Notes under the pieces: generated by a model
Told to the model about the DNA's origin: nothing
Seen by the model: only the letters and a program-made list of their open reading frames with translations
Databases searched by the model: none
From: G965227875 sp965227875
Lineage (GTDB): Bacteria > Pseudomonadota > Alphaproteobacteria > Rhizobiales > JAJFHC01
Direction of reading: 5' to 3'
DNA: 64,000 bases
NCBI GenBank assembly: GCA_965227875.1
Contig: OZ245783.1
Location: forward strand, 806,001-870,000
Made by a program: the position numbers and the translations under genes
Part shown: positions 55,263-63,975 of the stretch, piece after piece
How positions within the stretch are numbered: the first letter of the stretch is position 1
Layout: every line of letters begins with the position of its first letter

Positions 55263-56335
55263 TGCGCCTGATCGGAGTTCTCCTGACGAAGATGATGCTG
55301 CTGCGGTTCCTCGTGATCCTGTTCGGCATCACCGCATTCGTGCTCACGCTCGATCTCATCGCCTACAGCGACGAGATCCTCAACCTCAACAACGAGGACG
55401 CGATGGCGATCGCGCGATATGCCTTTCTGAGAACCCCCGACGTGATGGCCCAGTTCGTGACCATCAGTGTGTTGCTGGCCGCCCTGCTGATGCTGACGGA
55501 GATCTCGCGCCACAGCGAACTCGTCGCGATCTGGAGTTCCGGCATGTCGCAGTTCCGGGTTATGGTCACGCTCCTGCCGCTCGCGACCGCGCTCGGGCTC
55601 GGTCATTTCCTGCTGGTCGACCGGGCGATCCCTGCCGCCGCGCCGATCCTCAATGACTGGGGCATCGGCGACCATAGCGAGAAGAAGCTCAATATCGGCA
55701 AGGACGATCCCATGTGGATGCGGGCCGGCAACGACATCCTGCGCGCCGCCCGCAGCAATGACGAGGCGACCCGGCTGGAGAACGTCATCATCTTCCGGCG
55801 CGACAAGGACGGCATCCTCTCCGAGCAGATCACGGCCGAAACCGCGCGTCTGCAGGATGGACGGTGGATCATGACAAATATCGGGATCTTCTACCGCAAC
55901 AACGAACCGCCCGTCAGAATCCCCAGCATGGTCTACAGCGGCCCGCTGAAACCGGCCGCGACCGGAACCCGGTCGGGCGATCCGGTCGAGATGTCGCTGC
56001 GCACATTGTCCTATTTCATCACCAATGCCGGATTCGGGATCCGGCCGACCCATGTCTACGAAACCTGGCGGCACAAGCGGTTAAGCACCCTGGTGACGTC
56101 CGCGCTGATGCTCATGATCGCCATTCCGCTTGCCGGCCGGTTCCAGCGCGGCGGCGGCCTCGGACTGATGTTCGCGTTCGGAATCGCCATGGGATTCGGC
56201 TTCTTCATCTTCGACGGCATTTCGCTGACTATGGGCGAACTCGGCATTCTGCCGCCCTGGTTCGCGGCGTGGACCCCTGTTCTCGTCTTCGCGACGGCCG
56301 CCGGCGCGATTGCCTTCAGGCGAGAAAGCCTGTAA
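55262..56335 (+). CDS. lptG: LptG-like lipid transport permease (second of a pair)
   Basis: A 357-residue partner of the preceding protein with the same topology: helices near residues 5-30, 60-80 and 100-118, a jellyroll part in between, then SALMLMIAIPLAGRF and two more helices to the C-terminus. The start ATG shares a base with the previous stop (TGATG), so the two subunits are produced together. Same uncertainty on cargo as for the LptF-like protein. Confidence 0.8.
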   Translation: MRLIGVLLTKMMLLRFLVILFGITAFVLTLDLIAYSDEILNLNNEDAMAIARYAFLRTPDVMAQFVTISVLLAALLMLTEISRHSELVAIWSSGMSQFRVMVTLLPLATALGLGHFLLVDRAIPAAAPILNDWGIGDHSEKKLNIGKDDPMWMRAGNDILRAARSNDEATRLENVIIFRRDKDGILSEQITAETARLQDGRWIMTNIGIFYRNNEPPVRIPSMVYSGPLKPAATGTRSGDPVEMSLRTLSYFITNAGFGIRPTHVYETWRHKRLSTLVTSALMLMIAIPLAGRFQRGGGLGLMFAFGIAMGFGFFIFDGISLTMGELGILPPWFAAWTPVLVFATAAGAIAFRRESL

Positions 56336-56445
56336 GCCGCTGGACTCCGCAGCTTGACAGGATATCAATGATCGGATTTACCAAGGCGTCCTGCGCGTGT
56401 CGACGTCGTCGCTCTTCGACCCTCGTTGCGTAATCGGCTGACCAG

Positions 56446-56473
56446 TTGTCATCACGGGTCGTGAGACTAGTAT
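56446..56473 (+). promoter_or_regulatory. Candidate promoter of the CDP-alcohol/ceramide kinase genes
   Basis: TTGTCA (56446-56451), 16 bases, TAGTAT (56468-56473): 5 of 6 and 4 of 6 consensus bases. Transcription would start near 56480, which supports the ATG at 56499 over the TTG at 56475. Confidence 0.4.
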
Positions 56474-56498
56474 CTTGAACCAGCAATCGGCACTGAAA

Positions 56499-57680
56499 AT
56501 GAACCCGCAGGAAACCTGCAAGCTCGGTGACACCGAGCCGGTTCTCTTCTTCGTGCGCGAACTGGACACCCGCCTCTGGGGCATGACCTGCCGGGAAAGG
56601 CTGGAGCGCGCGTTCCGCCGCAACGGCATCGAGCGGGTGATTTCCTCCGACGAACTCGAATCCTGGACAGGACCGGTGATTCTGCTGCGCGGCGACAGCG
56701 TGCTCGACGCACCGCTGGTGCCCGCGCTTCGCGACACCCCGGGCCTTGTCCTTGCCGGATCGGATCTGTCCCGCGACGTCCCGATCGCAGCCCATCTCGA
56801 TGCGGAGGAGGCCCGCCAGGTCGCCCGCGACCTCGCCGATGACGGAGAGGCCGAACGTGCGTTGCTGGAGCGCGCCAGCAAACCGGAAGACCTCAAAGCC
56901 TCCTACTGGAAATCGCTGCGCAAACGCGAGACCCCCTACGCGCTGGTCATCAACGACGCGAACATGAAGCGGGCGCAGTGGCGCATCTTCATGGGTACCT
57001 ACAAGGGCGCGACCGATTTCATCACCAAGTACCTGTGGCCCTACCCGGCCTATCTGACGACGAAACTGATCGCCCCCTACGGCATCACGCCGAACATGGT
57101 CACGGCCGTCAGCGCCGTCTGTGTCGTGGCCGCATACATCTATTTCCTCTCCGGCCAGTGGGTCCTCGGGCTCTTCTGCGCCTGGGCCATGACCTTTCTC
57201 GATACGGTCGACGGCAAGCTGGCGAGGGTGACGCTGACGTCGAGCAAGTGGGGCGACGTGTTCGACCACGGCATCGACCTCGTCCACCCGCCCTTCTGGT
57301 ACACCGCCTGGGCTCTCGCCGTCATGGCGAGCCCCTACGCCTACACACCGACAGCCTTCTGGCTGATTCTCACGATCATCCTCGTGGGATACATCCTCCA
57401 GCGGATCTTCGAGGGCGTCGCCATCAAGTACCTGGGGCTTGAGATCCATGTCTGGCGGCCCATCGACACCTATTTCCGGCAGATCACGGCACGCCGTAAT
57501 CCCAACCTTTTCATCATGACACTGGCGGTGATCGTTGGCCGGCCCGACTGGGGTCTCGTCGCGGTCGCAGCCTGGACGCTGATCTGCCTCGTCCTGCACG
57601 GAATCCAGCTGATTCATGCGGGCATCGTGAAGCGCCGGGACGGGCCGCTCCAGAGCTGGCTCAGCCGGCCGCAGCAATAA
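56499..57680 (+). CDS. CDP-alcohol phosphotransferase with degenerate nucleotidyltransferase N-terminus (CpgA-position)
   Basis: A 393-residue membrane enzyme. The CDP-alcohol phosphatidyltransferase signature D238-G-x2-A-R-x8-G-x3-D256-x3-D260 is complete (DGKLAR...GDVFDHGID), with six to eight helices around it. Residues 1-130 look like the rear part of a sugar-phosphate nucleotidyltransferase (ERAFRRNGIERVI, ILLRGDSVLD, VPIAAHL) but lack the NTP-binding loop, as if a bifunctional IPCT-DIPPS-type ancestor had lost one activity. It probably joins a CDP-activated group to an alcohol, perhaps ceramide phosphate chemistry, given the next two genes. ATG at 56499 chosen. Confidence 0.8.
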   Translation: MNPQETCKLGDTEPVLFFVRELDTRLWGMTCRERLERAFRRNGIERVISSDELESWTGPVILLRGDSVLDAPLVPALRDTPGLVLAGSDLSRDVPIAAHLDAEEARQVARDLADDGEAERALLERASKPEDLKASYWKSLRKRETPYALVINDANMKRAQWRIFMGTYKGATDFITKYLWPYPAYLTTKLIAPYGITPNMVTAVSAVCVVAAYIYFLSGQWVLGLFCAWAMTFLDTVDGKLARVTLTSSKWGDVFDHGIDLVHPPFWYTAWALAVMASPYAYTPTAFWLILTIILVGYILQRIFEGVAIKYLGLEIHVWRPIDTYFRQITARRNPNLFIMTLAVIVGRPDWGLVAVAAWTLICLVLHGIQLIHAGIVKRRDGPLQSWLSRPQQ

Positions 57681-57682
57681 CC

Positions 57683-58651
57683 ATGACCGTCGGCGTCCTC
57701 ATAAACCCGACCGCCCGCCGCAACCGCAAGAAGGGCAACCGCCTCGAAGACGTCCTGACAAGCCGTACGGACGTGATCGTGGAGCGGGTCGACCGGTTCG
57801 CGGACCTATTCGATATTCTCGACCAGTTCGTGCGGACCGACGTCAATGCCATCGTCATCAGCGGAGGCGACGGTACAGTCCAGGCGATCCAGACGCATCT
57901 GGCGGAATCCCTGCCGCCCGACCGGCTTCCACGGCTGGCGATCCTGCCCGACGGCACCACGAACATGAACGCCTCGGACGTCGGTGTGCAGAATCCCCGC
58001 AGCCGTGTCGTGCTCGAACGCATCACGGTTCCCGAGTATTGCGCGCGGGCGACGGCGGTCAGGCGGCGTCACACCGTCCGTATCGACAACCCGAAGGACA
58101 AGTCTCCGCAGCACGGCATGTTTTTCGGCGCCGGTGCGATCTACCGCGCCGTGGTCATGTGCCATCGCGATATCCACAGCCGCGGTCTCGTGGGCGACTG
58201 GGCCACCGGCATGACACTGCTGAGTGCGCTCTATCGCGCGTTCATCCGGGGGGAGAAGAAGAGCGATCCCGACCGGATCTACCAGCCCACCGAGATGACG
58301 GTCACGGCGGACTCCGAAATTTTCGCCGAAGACGGGCAATTGCTCGCCCTGGTCACGACGCTCGACCGGCTGATCTTGGGATCGCGGCCGTTCTGGAACC
58401 AGAATTCGGACGCGATGAAGCTGACGACGATCGGTTTTCCGCCCTATCACCTGCTGCGGTCCCTGCGGGCCATCATGTATGGCGGACGGACGCGCCGGCT
58501 CAACGCGGAGTCCTACCGCAGCACGTCCGCAAACGTGATCGAGATCGACTGCGACCTGCCGTTCATTCTCGACGGCGAATTCATCGAGAAACCCGATGAC
58601 GGCCCGCTTCGGCTGTCCCTGGGTCCGGTGTTCGAGTTTCTGACCGGCTGA
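57683..58651 (+). CDS. DAG-kinase-like lipid kinase, candidate ceramide kinase (CpgB-like)
   Basis: A 322-residue protein of the diacylglycerol/sphingosine kinase family. The opening VGVLINPTARRNRKKGN and the ATP motif SGGDGTVQAI (GGDGT at 61-65) are clear, followed by LAILPDGTTNMNASD. In Caulobacter a kinase of this class next to spt phosphorylates ceramide (CpgB/CerK). The gene order here is the same, so ceramide 1-phosphate is the likely product; diacylglycerol or another lipid remains possible. Two bases separate it from the CDP-alcohol gene. Confidence 0.82.
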   Translation: MTVGVLINPTARRNRKKGNRLEDVLTSRTDVIVERVDRFADLFDILDQFVRTDVNAIVISGGDGTVQAIQTHLAESLPPDRLPRLAILPDGTTNMNASDVGVQNPRSRVVLERITVPEYCARATAVRRRHTVRIDNPKDKSPQHGMFFGAGAIYRAVVMCHRDIHSRGLVGDWATGMTLLSALYRAFIRGEKKSDPDRIYQPTEMTVTADSEIFAEDGQLLALVTTLDRLILGSRPFWNQNSDAMKLTTIGFPPYHLLRSLRAIMYGGRTRRLNAESYRSTSANVIEIDCDLPFILDGEFIEKPDDGPLRLSLGPVFEFLTG

Positions 58652-58664
58652 GGCCCTGCCGGAA

Positions 58665-59561
58665 ATGAACGACGGACAGCAAGAACTCGCCCCCCTCGCC
58701 GCACTCGCCGCGGTGGCCTCCGATGTCGAGCTTGCGCCCGGTGTCGTGCATCTTGCGGAAACCGTCAGGCGTGAGGTCGACGGCCCCGTGCTTGCCGTGC
58801 TCGCCTACGGTTCGTGCCTGCGCGGCGTCGCCCTGGACGAAAGCCTCGTCGACCTCTACGTGCTGGTCGAGTCCTACGCGCAGACCCACGCAAACCCCGT
58901 GTCGCGTCTGGCCAACCGGCTGGTCCCGCCCAACGTCTACTATGCCGAAACCCGCTTCGGCGACATGCTCCTGAGGACGAAATATGCGGTGGTCACTCTC
59001 GACCAGTTCGAACACCGCGTGTCCGGCCGTGTGCGAAACCCGTATTTCTGGGCGCGGTTCTGTCAGCCGGCCGCCGTCGCCTACGCGGCTAGCCAGGCCG
59101 TGCGGGACCGGCTGTCGTCGGCCTTCGCCACATCCGTCACCACGTTTCTCGGCTTCGCCCGTTCGATCGGCGAGGCCCGCACGTCCGAGGAGGTCTGGAT
59201 CTCCGGCTTTGCCGCCACCTACGGCACCGAACTGCGCTCGGAGGACCGCTCCCGGGCCCGTCACATCTACGAAGCAAATTCCGGATGGTACGACGAAGCC
59301 TTTGCATTGGCGCCCGAAACACCCGGCCCGCGCCTTGGCCGAGGGCAATTGCGCCTCGTGTCCTGGCAAGGCAAGGCGCTTTCGGTGCTCAGGCTCGTGA
59401 AGGCGTCGTTCACCTTCAAGGGCGGCGCGGATTATCTCGCCTGGAAGATCGAACGCCATTCCGGCGTGCGCGTCGAACTGACGCCATGGCAGCGGCGCCA
59501 TCCCGTCCTCGCGGCATTCATCCTGTTTCCCAGGCTCTACGCCAGGGGTGCCTTCCGCTGA
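58665..59561 (+). CDS. Tam41-like phosphatidate cytidylyltransferase, candidate CDP-ceramide synthase (CpgC-position)
   Basis: A 298-residue protein whose pattern follows the mitochondrial CDP-diacylglycerol synthase Tam41: YGSCLRG (48-54), VDLYVLVE (62-69) with a single catalytic Asp, an H..N pair at 75-77, NVYYAETRF, LLRTKYAVVTLDQFEHRV, and WARFCQP. It lacks helices, so it is a peripheral enzyme. With the kinase 13 bases upstream it could turn ceramide 1-phosphate plus CTP into CDP-ceramide. The family call is from remembered pattern, and an ordinary DNA-polymerase-beta-like nucleotidyltransferase is the alternative. It converges on spt. Confidence 0.65.
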   Translation: MNDGQQELAPLAALAAVASDVELAPGVVHLAETVRREVDGPVLAVLAYGSCLRGVALDESLVDLYVLVESYAQTHANPVSRLANRLVPPNVYYAETRFGDMLLRTKYAVVTLDQFEHRVSGRVRNPYFWARFCQPAAVAYAASQAVRDRLSSAFATSVTTFLGFARSIGEARTSEEVWISGFAATYGTELRSEDRSRARHIYEANSGWYDEAFALAPETPGPRLGRGQLRLVSWQGKALSVLRLVKASFTFKGGADYLAWKIERHSGVRVELTPWQRRHPVLAAFILFPRLYARGAFR

Positions 59562-59582
59562 AGCGACGTATCCCGGCAGGAT

Positions 59583-60788
59583 CTACGCCGGTTCCTTCGA
59601 AAGGTTGCGCGCCACGACGCTGTCGAAGATCTCGATGATCCGCCGGATATCTTCCGGCGTGTGCGCCGCGGACACGCTGCAGCGCAGAAGGCACGTCCGG
59701 TTCGGCGTGCCGGGCGGCAGGGCGATGTTCACGTAGACACCGGCCTCGATGAGCGCGTTCCACATGCCGATCGCCGTCGGTTCGTCTGGAACCCGCACAG
59801 CGATCACCGGGCTCACCACATCGCAACAGAGTTCGAGCCCGATCTCGCGGAAACCGTCATGCAATTGCCGGGAATTCCGACGGATCGCGTCCCGCAGTTC
59901 GGGGCGCGCCTGGAGCTGGCGGATCGCCTCGATCGTCGTTGCGATGCTGGCCGGCGACGACGATGCGGTGAACATGTATGGCCGCGCGGCATAGCGGATC
60001 ATGTCGAACAGCGGATGGTTGCCCGCTCCGAACCCGCCGATCGCACCGAGGCTCTTGGAGAACGTGCCGACGACGAAATCGACATCCTCCTCAAGACCCG
60101 CTTCTTCGGCCAGGCCGCGGCCCTCCTCGCCGAGAATGCCCAGCGAATGCGCTTCGTCGACCAGCAGGGAGAAGCCGCACCTCTTCTTGACGTCGACGAA
60201 CTCGTCGAGCGGCGCCCTGTCGCCATACATGCTGTAGATGCCTTCCAGCACGACCAGCCGGCCGCCCTCGCCGTCGTCCTCGACCCGGTTGAGCCGGCGT
60301 TCGAGATCCGCCGCGTCGTTGTGCCGGAACCGGACCAGCTTGGCGCCGGAAAGCGCGCACCCGTCATAGATGCTCGAATGGGAGTCCGCGTCGAGAAAGA
60401 TCGTGTCCTTCGGCCCGGCAAGCCCCGCCATCATGCCCAGATTGGCCTGGTAACCCGTGGAGAAAACGATCGCGTGCTCCCGTTTCAGGTAGTGCGCCAG
60501 TTCGGTCTCGAGATCCTGGTGAAGGCTGTAGCTGCCATTGGCAATGCGCGATCCGGTCGTGCCGGTGCCCAGTTCCTCCAGCGCTTTCTTGCCGGCCTCG
60601 ATACAGGCCTCGTTGAACGTGATGCCCATGTAGTTGTTGGTGCCGGCAAGGATGGTCTCGCGTCCGTTTACCAGGGCGCGCGTGGGCGAGAGGATACGGT
60701 CCATGCGGATCCCGACAGCGTTTTCGCCCATCTGCAACATCATCTTGTGCCGCTCGGCCAGTTTCTCGTGCTTCTTCAGAAGATCCAT
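59583..60788 (-). CDS. spt: Serine palmitoyltransferase-type alpha-oxoamine synthase
   Basis: The PLP enzyme that condenses serine with an acyl thioester to make 3-keto-sphinganine, the committed step of sphingolipid synthesis. Of 401 residues, the PLP-stacking region FSTGYQANLG, the DEAH pair (D211, H214) and the lysine in GTFSKSLGAIGGFG (K245) are present. The neighbouring acyl carrier protein, reductase and acyl-ACP synthetase genes favour Spt over other family members (glycine or alanine condensing). It is last in the operon aasR-cerR-acpR-spt. Confidence 0.9.
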   Translation of the reverse strand: MDLLKKHEKLAERHKMMLQMGENAVGIRMDRILSPTRALVNGRETILAGTNNYMGITFNEACIEAGKKALEELGTGTTGSRIANGSYSLHQDLETELAHYLKREHAIVFSTGYQANLGMMAGLAGPKDTIFLDADSHSSIYDGCALSGAKLVRFRHNDAADLERRLNRVEDDGEGGRLVVLEGIYSMYGDRAPLDEFVDVKKRCGFSLLVDEAHSLGILGEEGRGLAEEAGLEEDVDFVVGTFSKSLGAIGGFGAGNHPLFDMIRYAARPYMFTASSSPASIATTIEAIRQLQARPELRDAIRRNSRQLHDGFREIGLELCCDVVSPVIAVRVPDEPTAIGMWNALIEAGVYVNIALPPGTPNRTCLLRCSVSAAHTPEDIRRIIEIFDSVVARNLSKEPA

Positions 60789-60790
60789 GG

Positions 60791-61042
60791 TCAGTCTCCG
60801 GATGTCCGTTCGGCCACGACTTTCGTGAGATCGTCGAGCGTTCGGGTTTCGGTGAGCAGGTTGAGCGGGATCTCGATGTCGAACCGGTCTTCGACCTCCA
60901 TGACGAAGTCCATGACGGACACGGAATCGATATTGAGATCAGCGGAGATGTCCGTCTCCCGCTTCAGTTCGACACTGTTGGCGTTGAAGGGTTGCAGCAA
61001 TTCGCACAATTGCTCGAATATGTTTTCTTTGTCCGCGCCCAT
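60791..61042 (-). CDS. acpR: Acyl carrier protein of sphingolipid synthesis
   Basis: An 83-residue acyl carrier protein. The phosphopantetheine Ser is S40 in LNIDSVSVMDFVMEVEDRF, one position away from the usual DSL form (DSV here). The ATG at 61042 gives the usual size. It lies two bases before spt and shares the operon; in Caulobacter the equivalent AcpR feeds acyl chains to Spt. Other specialised ACPs have the same form, so the role is from context. Confidence 0.88.
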   Translation of the reverse strand: MGADKENIFEQLCELLQPFNANSVELKRETDISADLNIDSVSVMDFVMEVEDRFDIEIPLNLLTETRTLDDLTKVVAERTSGD

Positions 61043-61108
61043 TCCTGTCTCCAGATTGTTTGTTTCCGGCCCGCCCGGCGGCTTTCCGCGCCGCAGGCCG
61101 CGCATTCG

Positions 61109-62056
61109 TCAGATCCAGCCGTGCTCTCGGTACCAGTCCACCGTGCTGGCATAACCCGCGGCAAAGCCCGTTTTCGGCGCCCAGTGAGCGAACCGGTCCA
61201 GCATGTTGTTACTGCACACCCAGTCGTTGTGATAGAGCTCATTCACCTTCTTCGGCGTCAGAAGCGGAGTCTTGCCGGACAGTCGCGAAAATTGTGCGAG
61301 GAATGCGGCGACAACCGATACGAGATGGCGCGGCAGGAAGTAGCAGCGAATGCGGCGGCCCTCGTTCTGGCCGATCATCGCCGCGAGCTCGGGCCAGGAA
61401 TGACCGCCGATCGCACCGTCGTCCAGTTCGAAGATCTCGAATGCCGCGGCGGTCTCCTCCACCAGCGAGGCGATGCCTGCCGCCAGGTCGTCGACATAGA
61501 TCAGCGAGAAGCGGTTTCTGCGGTGGCTGGGAATGATCGCCAGCTTGCCCGTGAGCTGCCTGATGAGCGGCAGGGTTCCCCTGTCGCCCGGACCGTAGAC
61601 CGCCGGCGGGCGCAGGATCGCCCAGGACATGTCCTGACCGGCGGAGCGGACGACCGTCTCTCCGGCCCGCTTGCTGGCCCCGTAGTCCGAAAGCTCCGGT
61701 TCCCGTGCCGCCAGCGAGGACACGAGAACGAATCTCGCCGTGCCGGCCCGTGTCGCGGCTTCAAGCAGTTCCCGCGTGCCCTCCACGTTCACGGCGTCGT
61801 AGCCGGCCCTGTCGAGCGCGGTGATCACCCCCGCGCAATGGACCACGCACTGCGCGTCCTCGCACAGCCGGTCGAGGGCAGACCGGTCGTCCAGCCCGCC
61901 TTCGACGATCTCCACCTCGGGATCGAACTCGACTTTGCCTGGATTGCGAACGAGGGCCCTGACGCGATATCCCGCCTCGAGCAATGCGGTCACTGCCTTG
62001 CCGCCGACAAATCCGCTGCCACCGGTTATTGCAACAAGCGCAGACAAGAACCTCAA
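61109..62056 (-). CDS. cerR: NAD(P)-dependent epimerase/reductase, ceramide reductase CerR
   Basis: A 315-residue extended SDR. The nucleotide site is VAITGGSGFVGGKAV, and the catalytic pair YGASK is at about residue 130. In the Caulobacter cluster CerR reduces the 3-keto group after N-acylation. Here the gene sits between aasR (101 bases upstream) and acpR (66 bases downstream), the same order. Substrate is inferred from this order. Confidence 0.83.
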   Translation of the reverse strand: MRFLSALVAITGGSGFVGGKAVTALLEAGYRVRALVRNPGKVEFDPEVEIVEGGLDDRSALDRLCEDAQCVVHCAGVITALDRAGYDAVNVEGTRELLEAATRAGTARFVLVSSLAAREPELSDYGASKRAGETVVRSAGQDMSWAILRPPAVYGPGDRGTLPLIRQLTGKLAIIPSHRRNRFSLIYVDDLAAGIASLVEETAAAFEIFELDDGAIGGHSWPELAAMIGQNEGRRIRCYFLPRHLVSVVAAFLAQFSRLSGKTPLLTPKKVNELYHNDWVCSNNMLDRFAHWAPKTGFAAGYASTVDWYREHGWI

Positions 62057-62157
62057 ACTCCATTAACGCGGACAGGCACGTTCCCGTGTCGACGCCTGTC
62101 CGGTCGCGTCGGCGGCCGGACGGTGGGCAGGGTCGGAACGGTCCGGAAGCCGCAGAA

Positions 62158-63975
62158 TCAGTCGGCCGCAGCCTGCTGGGCGATGACCGGCGCCTGCGGC
62201 GTCATTCCGGCGATCACGGCCGGATCCGCAATTTCGCAGATTTCGCCGGAAAGATAGAGGCCCTTGGCACCGGCGCGCGAAAGCTTGCCCGAGGAGGTGA
62301 ATGGAAGGCTTCTCGGCGGAACCAGGACGATGCGGCATTCGACACCCGCCTGCTGGTGAACCACCACGGAAACTTCCCGCCGCAGGGCCTCGCGTTCCTC
62401 GACGTCCGACGAGCGGCACTGCACGAGAACCACGACATGTTCGCTGCCGTCGGCTTCCTCGAGGGCGAACGCCGCGGCGTCTCCGCTCTTGAGGGATTCG
62501 ATCTGCTCGACCGCCCATTCGATATCCTGGGGCCAGATGTTGCGGCCGTTGTGCAGGATCAGGTCCTTGCTGCGGCCCGTGATCACGATCTGCCCGTCGA
62601 GCATGTAACCCATGTCACCGGTGGCCATCCAGCCGTCACCGGTCATGATCCGCTGCGTCGCGTCGGGATTGCCGTAGTAACCGGCCATGAGGCTCGGCCC
62701 CTTGACCAGAACGTGGCCGATCTCGCGTTCGCCCAGGACGTTGCCGCGGTCGTCGCGCACCTCGATCAGATGACCGGGAAGCGGCACACCGCACACCACG
62801 AAGTCCCGGGTGTTCACGGAGGTTTCACCCGACCGTACGGGAACGGCCTTGCCGGAAATCTTGGCCTTCGCCATGTCCACGCGGTCGACGCAAACCGGCT
62901 CGTTCAGCGGCGCCATGGTCAGCGCGAGGGTGGATTCCGCCATGCCGTAGCTCGGAACGAAGGCCCGGGCATTGAAGCCGGAAGGGCCGAAAGCCTCGGC
63001 GAAACGGTCGAGAACGTCCGGTCGCACCATGTCGCCGCCAATGCCGGCAACCCGCCAGGACGACAGGTCGAACGGCTCTTTCGCCGTGGAGGCACGCCGT
63101 GCCGCAAGGTCGTAACCGAAGGACGGGCTGTAAGCGATCGTGCACTGGTTGTCGGACATGATCTTGAGCCACAGGAGCGGCCGGCGGGCGAAGGCGCTCG
63201 TCGACATGTAGTCGACCGTGATCTGCCCCATCATGGGCGACAGGCAGAAGCCGACGAGACCCATGTCGTGATAAAGCGGCAGCCAGGACGATGCGCGGTC
63301 GTCGCGCGTGAGCTGGAGGCCGTGATTGAGAATGCCGAAGGCGTTGTTGACGATCGACTTCTGGGTGATCAGGACACCCTTCGGGCTGCTGGTGCTGCCC
63401 GACGAATACTGGATGTAGGCGACCTCGTCCGGACCGAAAGGCGCGATTTCCCGGCCTTCGCCGTCCAGGGCGCAAAGTCCGTCATGGGTGAATACGTGAC
63501 GCAGACCGACCGCCTGGCCCGCTTCCTCGACCTGGCCCAGCAGTTCGTCCGAGCACACGGCGACGGACGCATCGGCGCTGACCAGCATGCCCTTCAGCCG
63601 CTCGACATAGGCCGCGCGGCCGCCGATATACATGCTGTAGGGCATCGGGCACGGCACGAGACCGGCATACTGGCATCCGAAAAAGACTTCCATGAACTGC
63701 GGCGTCGTCTCGGCCACCACCGCGACACGCTCGCCGCGTTCCAGACCGAGCGACAGGAACCGTTTCGCCGTGGCGACCGCCCTCTCCCTCAACTCGGAAT
63801 ATCGCAGGACGTAGTCGAGCTTGCCGCGGCCGGAATAGAAATTGAACCCGGTCTGACCCTGCGCCGCGTAGTCGAGCCCCTCGGCCAGCGTTCCGAACTT
63901 GCCGAGAACCTGTCGCAGGTTCGTATTCGCCCGCACGGTCGGTTGAAGACTGACGCTCTGGGAAGTCTCGTTCAC
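62158..63975 (-). CDS. aasR: Fatty acyl-ACP synthetase of sphingolipid synthesis (AasR-like)
   Basis: An adenylate-forming ligase of about 605 residues. The motifs are YIQYSSGSTSSPKGVLI (P-loop), ATGDMGYMLDGQIVITGRSKDLI and the C-terminal SSGKLSRAGAK, with a GYKMxY-like front. It is close to fatty acyl-AMP ligases and would charge AcpR with fatty acid for Spt. I place the start at the GTG at 63975; a TTG at 63996 or a start outside the window is also possible, as the frame stays open to the edge. It is the first gene of the sphingolipid operon. Confidence 0.82.
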   Translation of the reverse strand: MNETSQSVSLQPTVRANTNLRQVLGKFGTLAEGLDYAAQGQTGFNFYSGRGKLDYVLRYSELRERAVATAKRFLSLGLERGERVAVVAETTPQFMEVFFGCQYAGLVPCPMPYSMYIGGRAAYVERLKGMLVSADASVAVCSDELLGQVEEAGQAVGLRHVFTHDGLCALDGEGREIAPFGPDEVAYIQYSSGSTSSPKGVLITQKSIVNNAFGILNHGLQLTRDDRASSWLPLYHDMGLVGFCLSPMMGQITVDYMSTSAFARRPLLWLKIMSDNQCTIAYSPSFGYDLAARRASTAKEPFDLSSWRVAGIGGDMVRPDVLDRFAEAFGPSGFNARAFVPSYGMAESTLALTMAPLNEPVCVDRVDMAKAKISGKAVPVRSGETSVNTRDFVVCGVPLPGHLIEVRDDRGNVLGEREIGHVLVKGPSLMAGYYGNPDATQRIMTGDGWMATGDMGYMLDGQIVITGRSKDLILHNGRNIWPQDIEWAVEQIESLKSGDAAAFALEEADGSEHVVVLVQCRSSDVEEREALRREVSVVVHQQAGVECRIVLVPPRSLPFTSSGKLSRAGAKGLYLSGEICEIADPAVIAGMTPQAPVIAQQAAAD

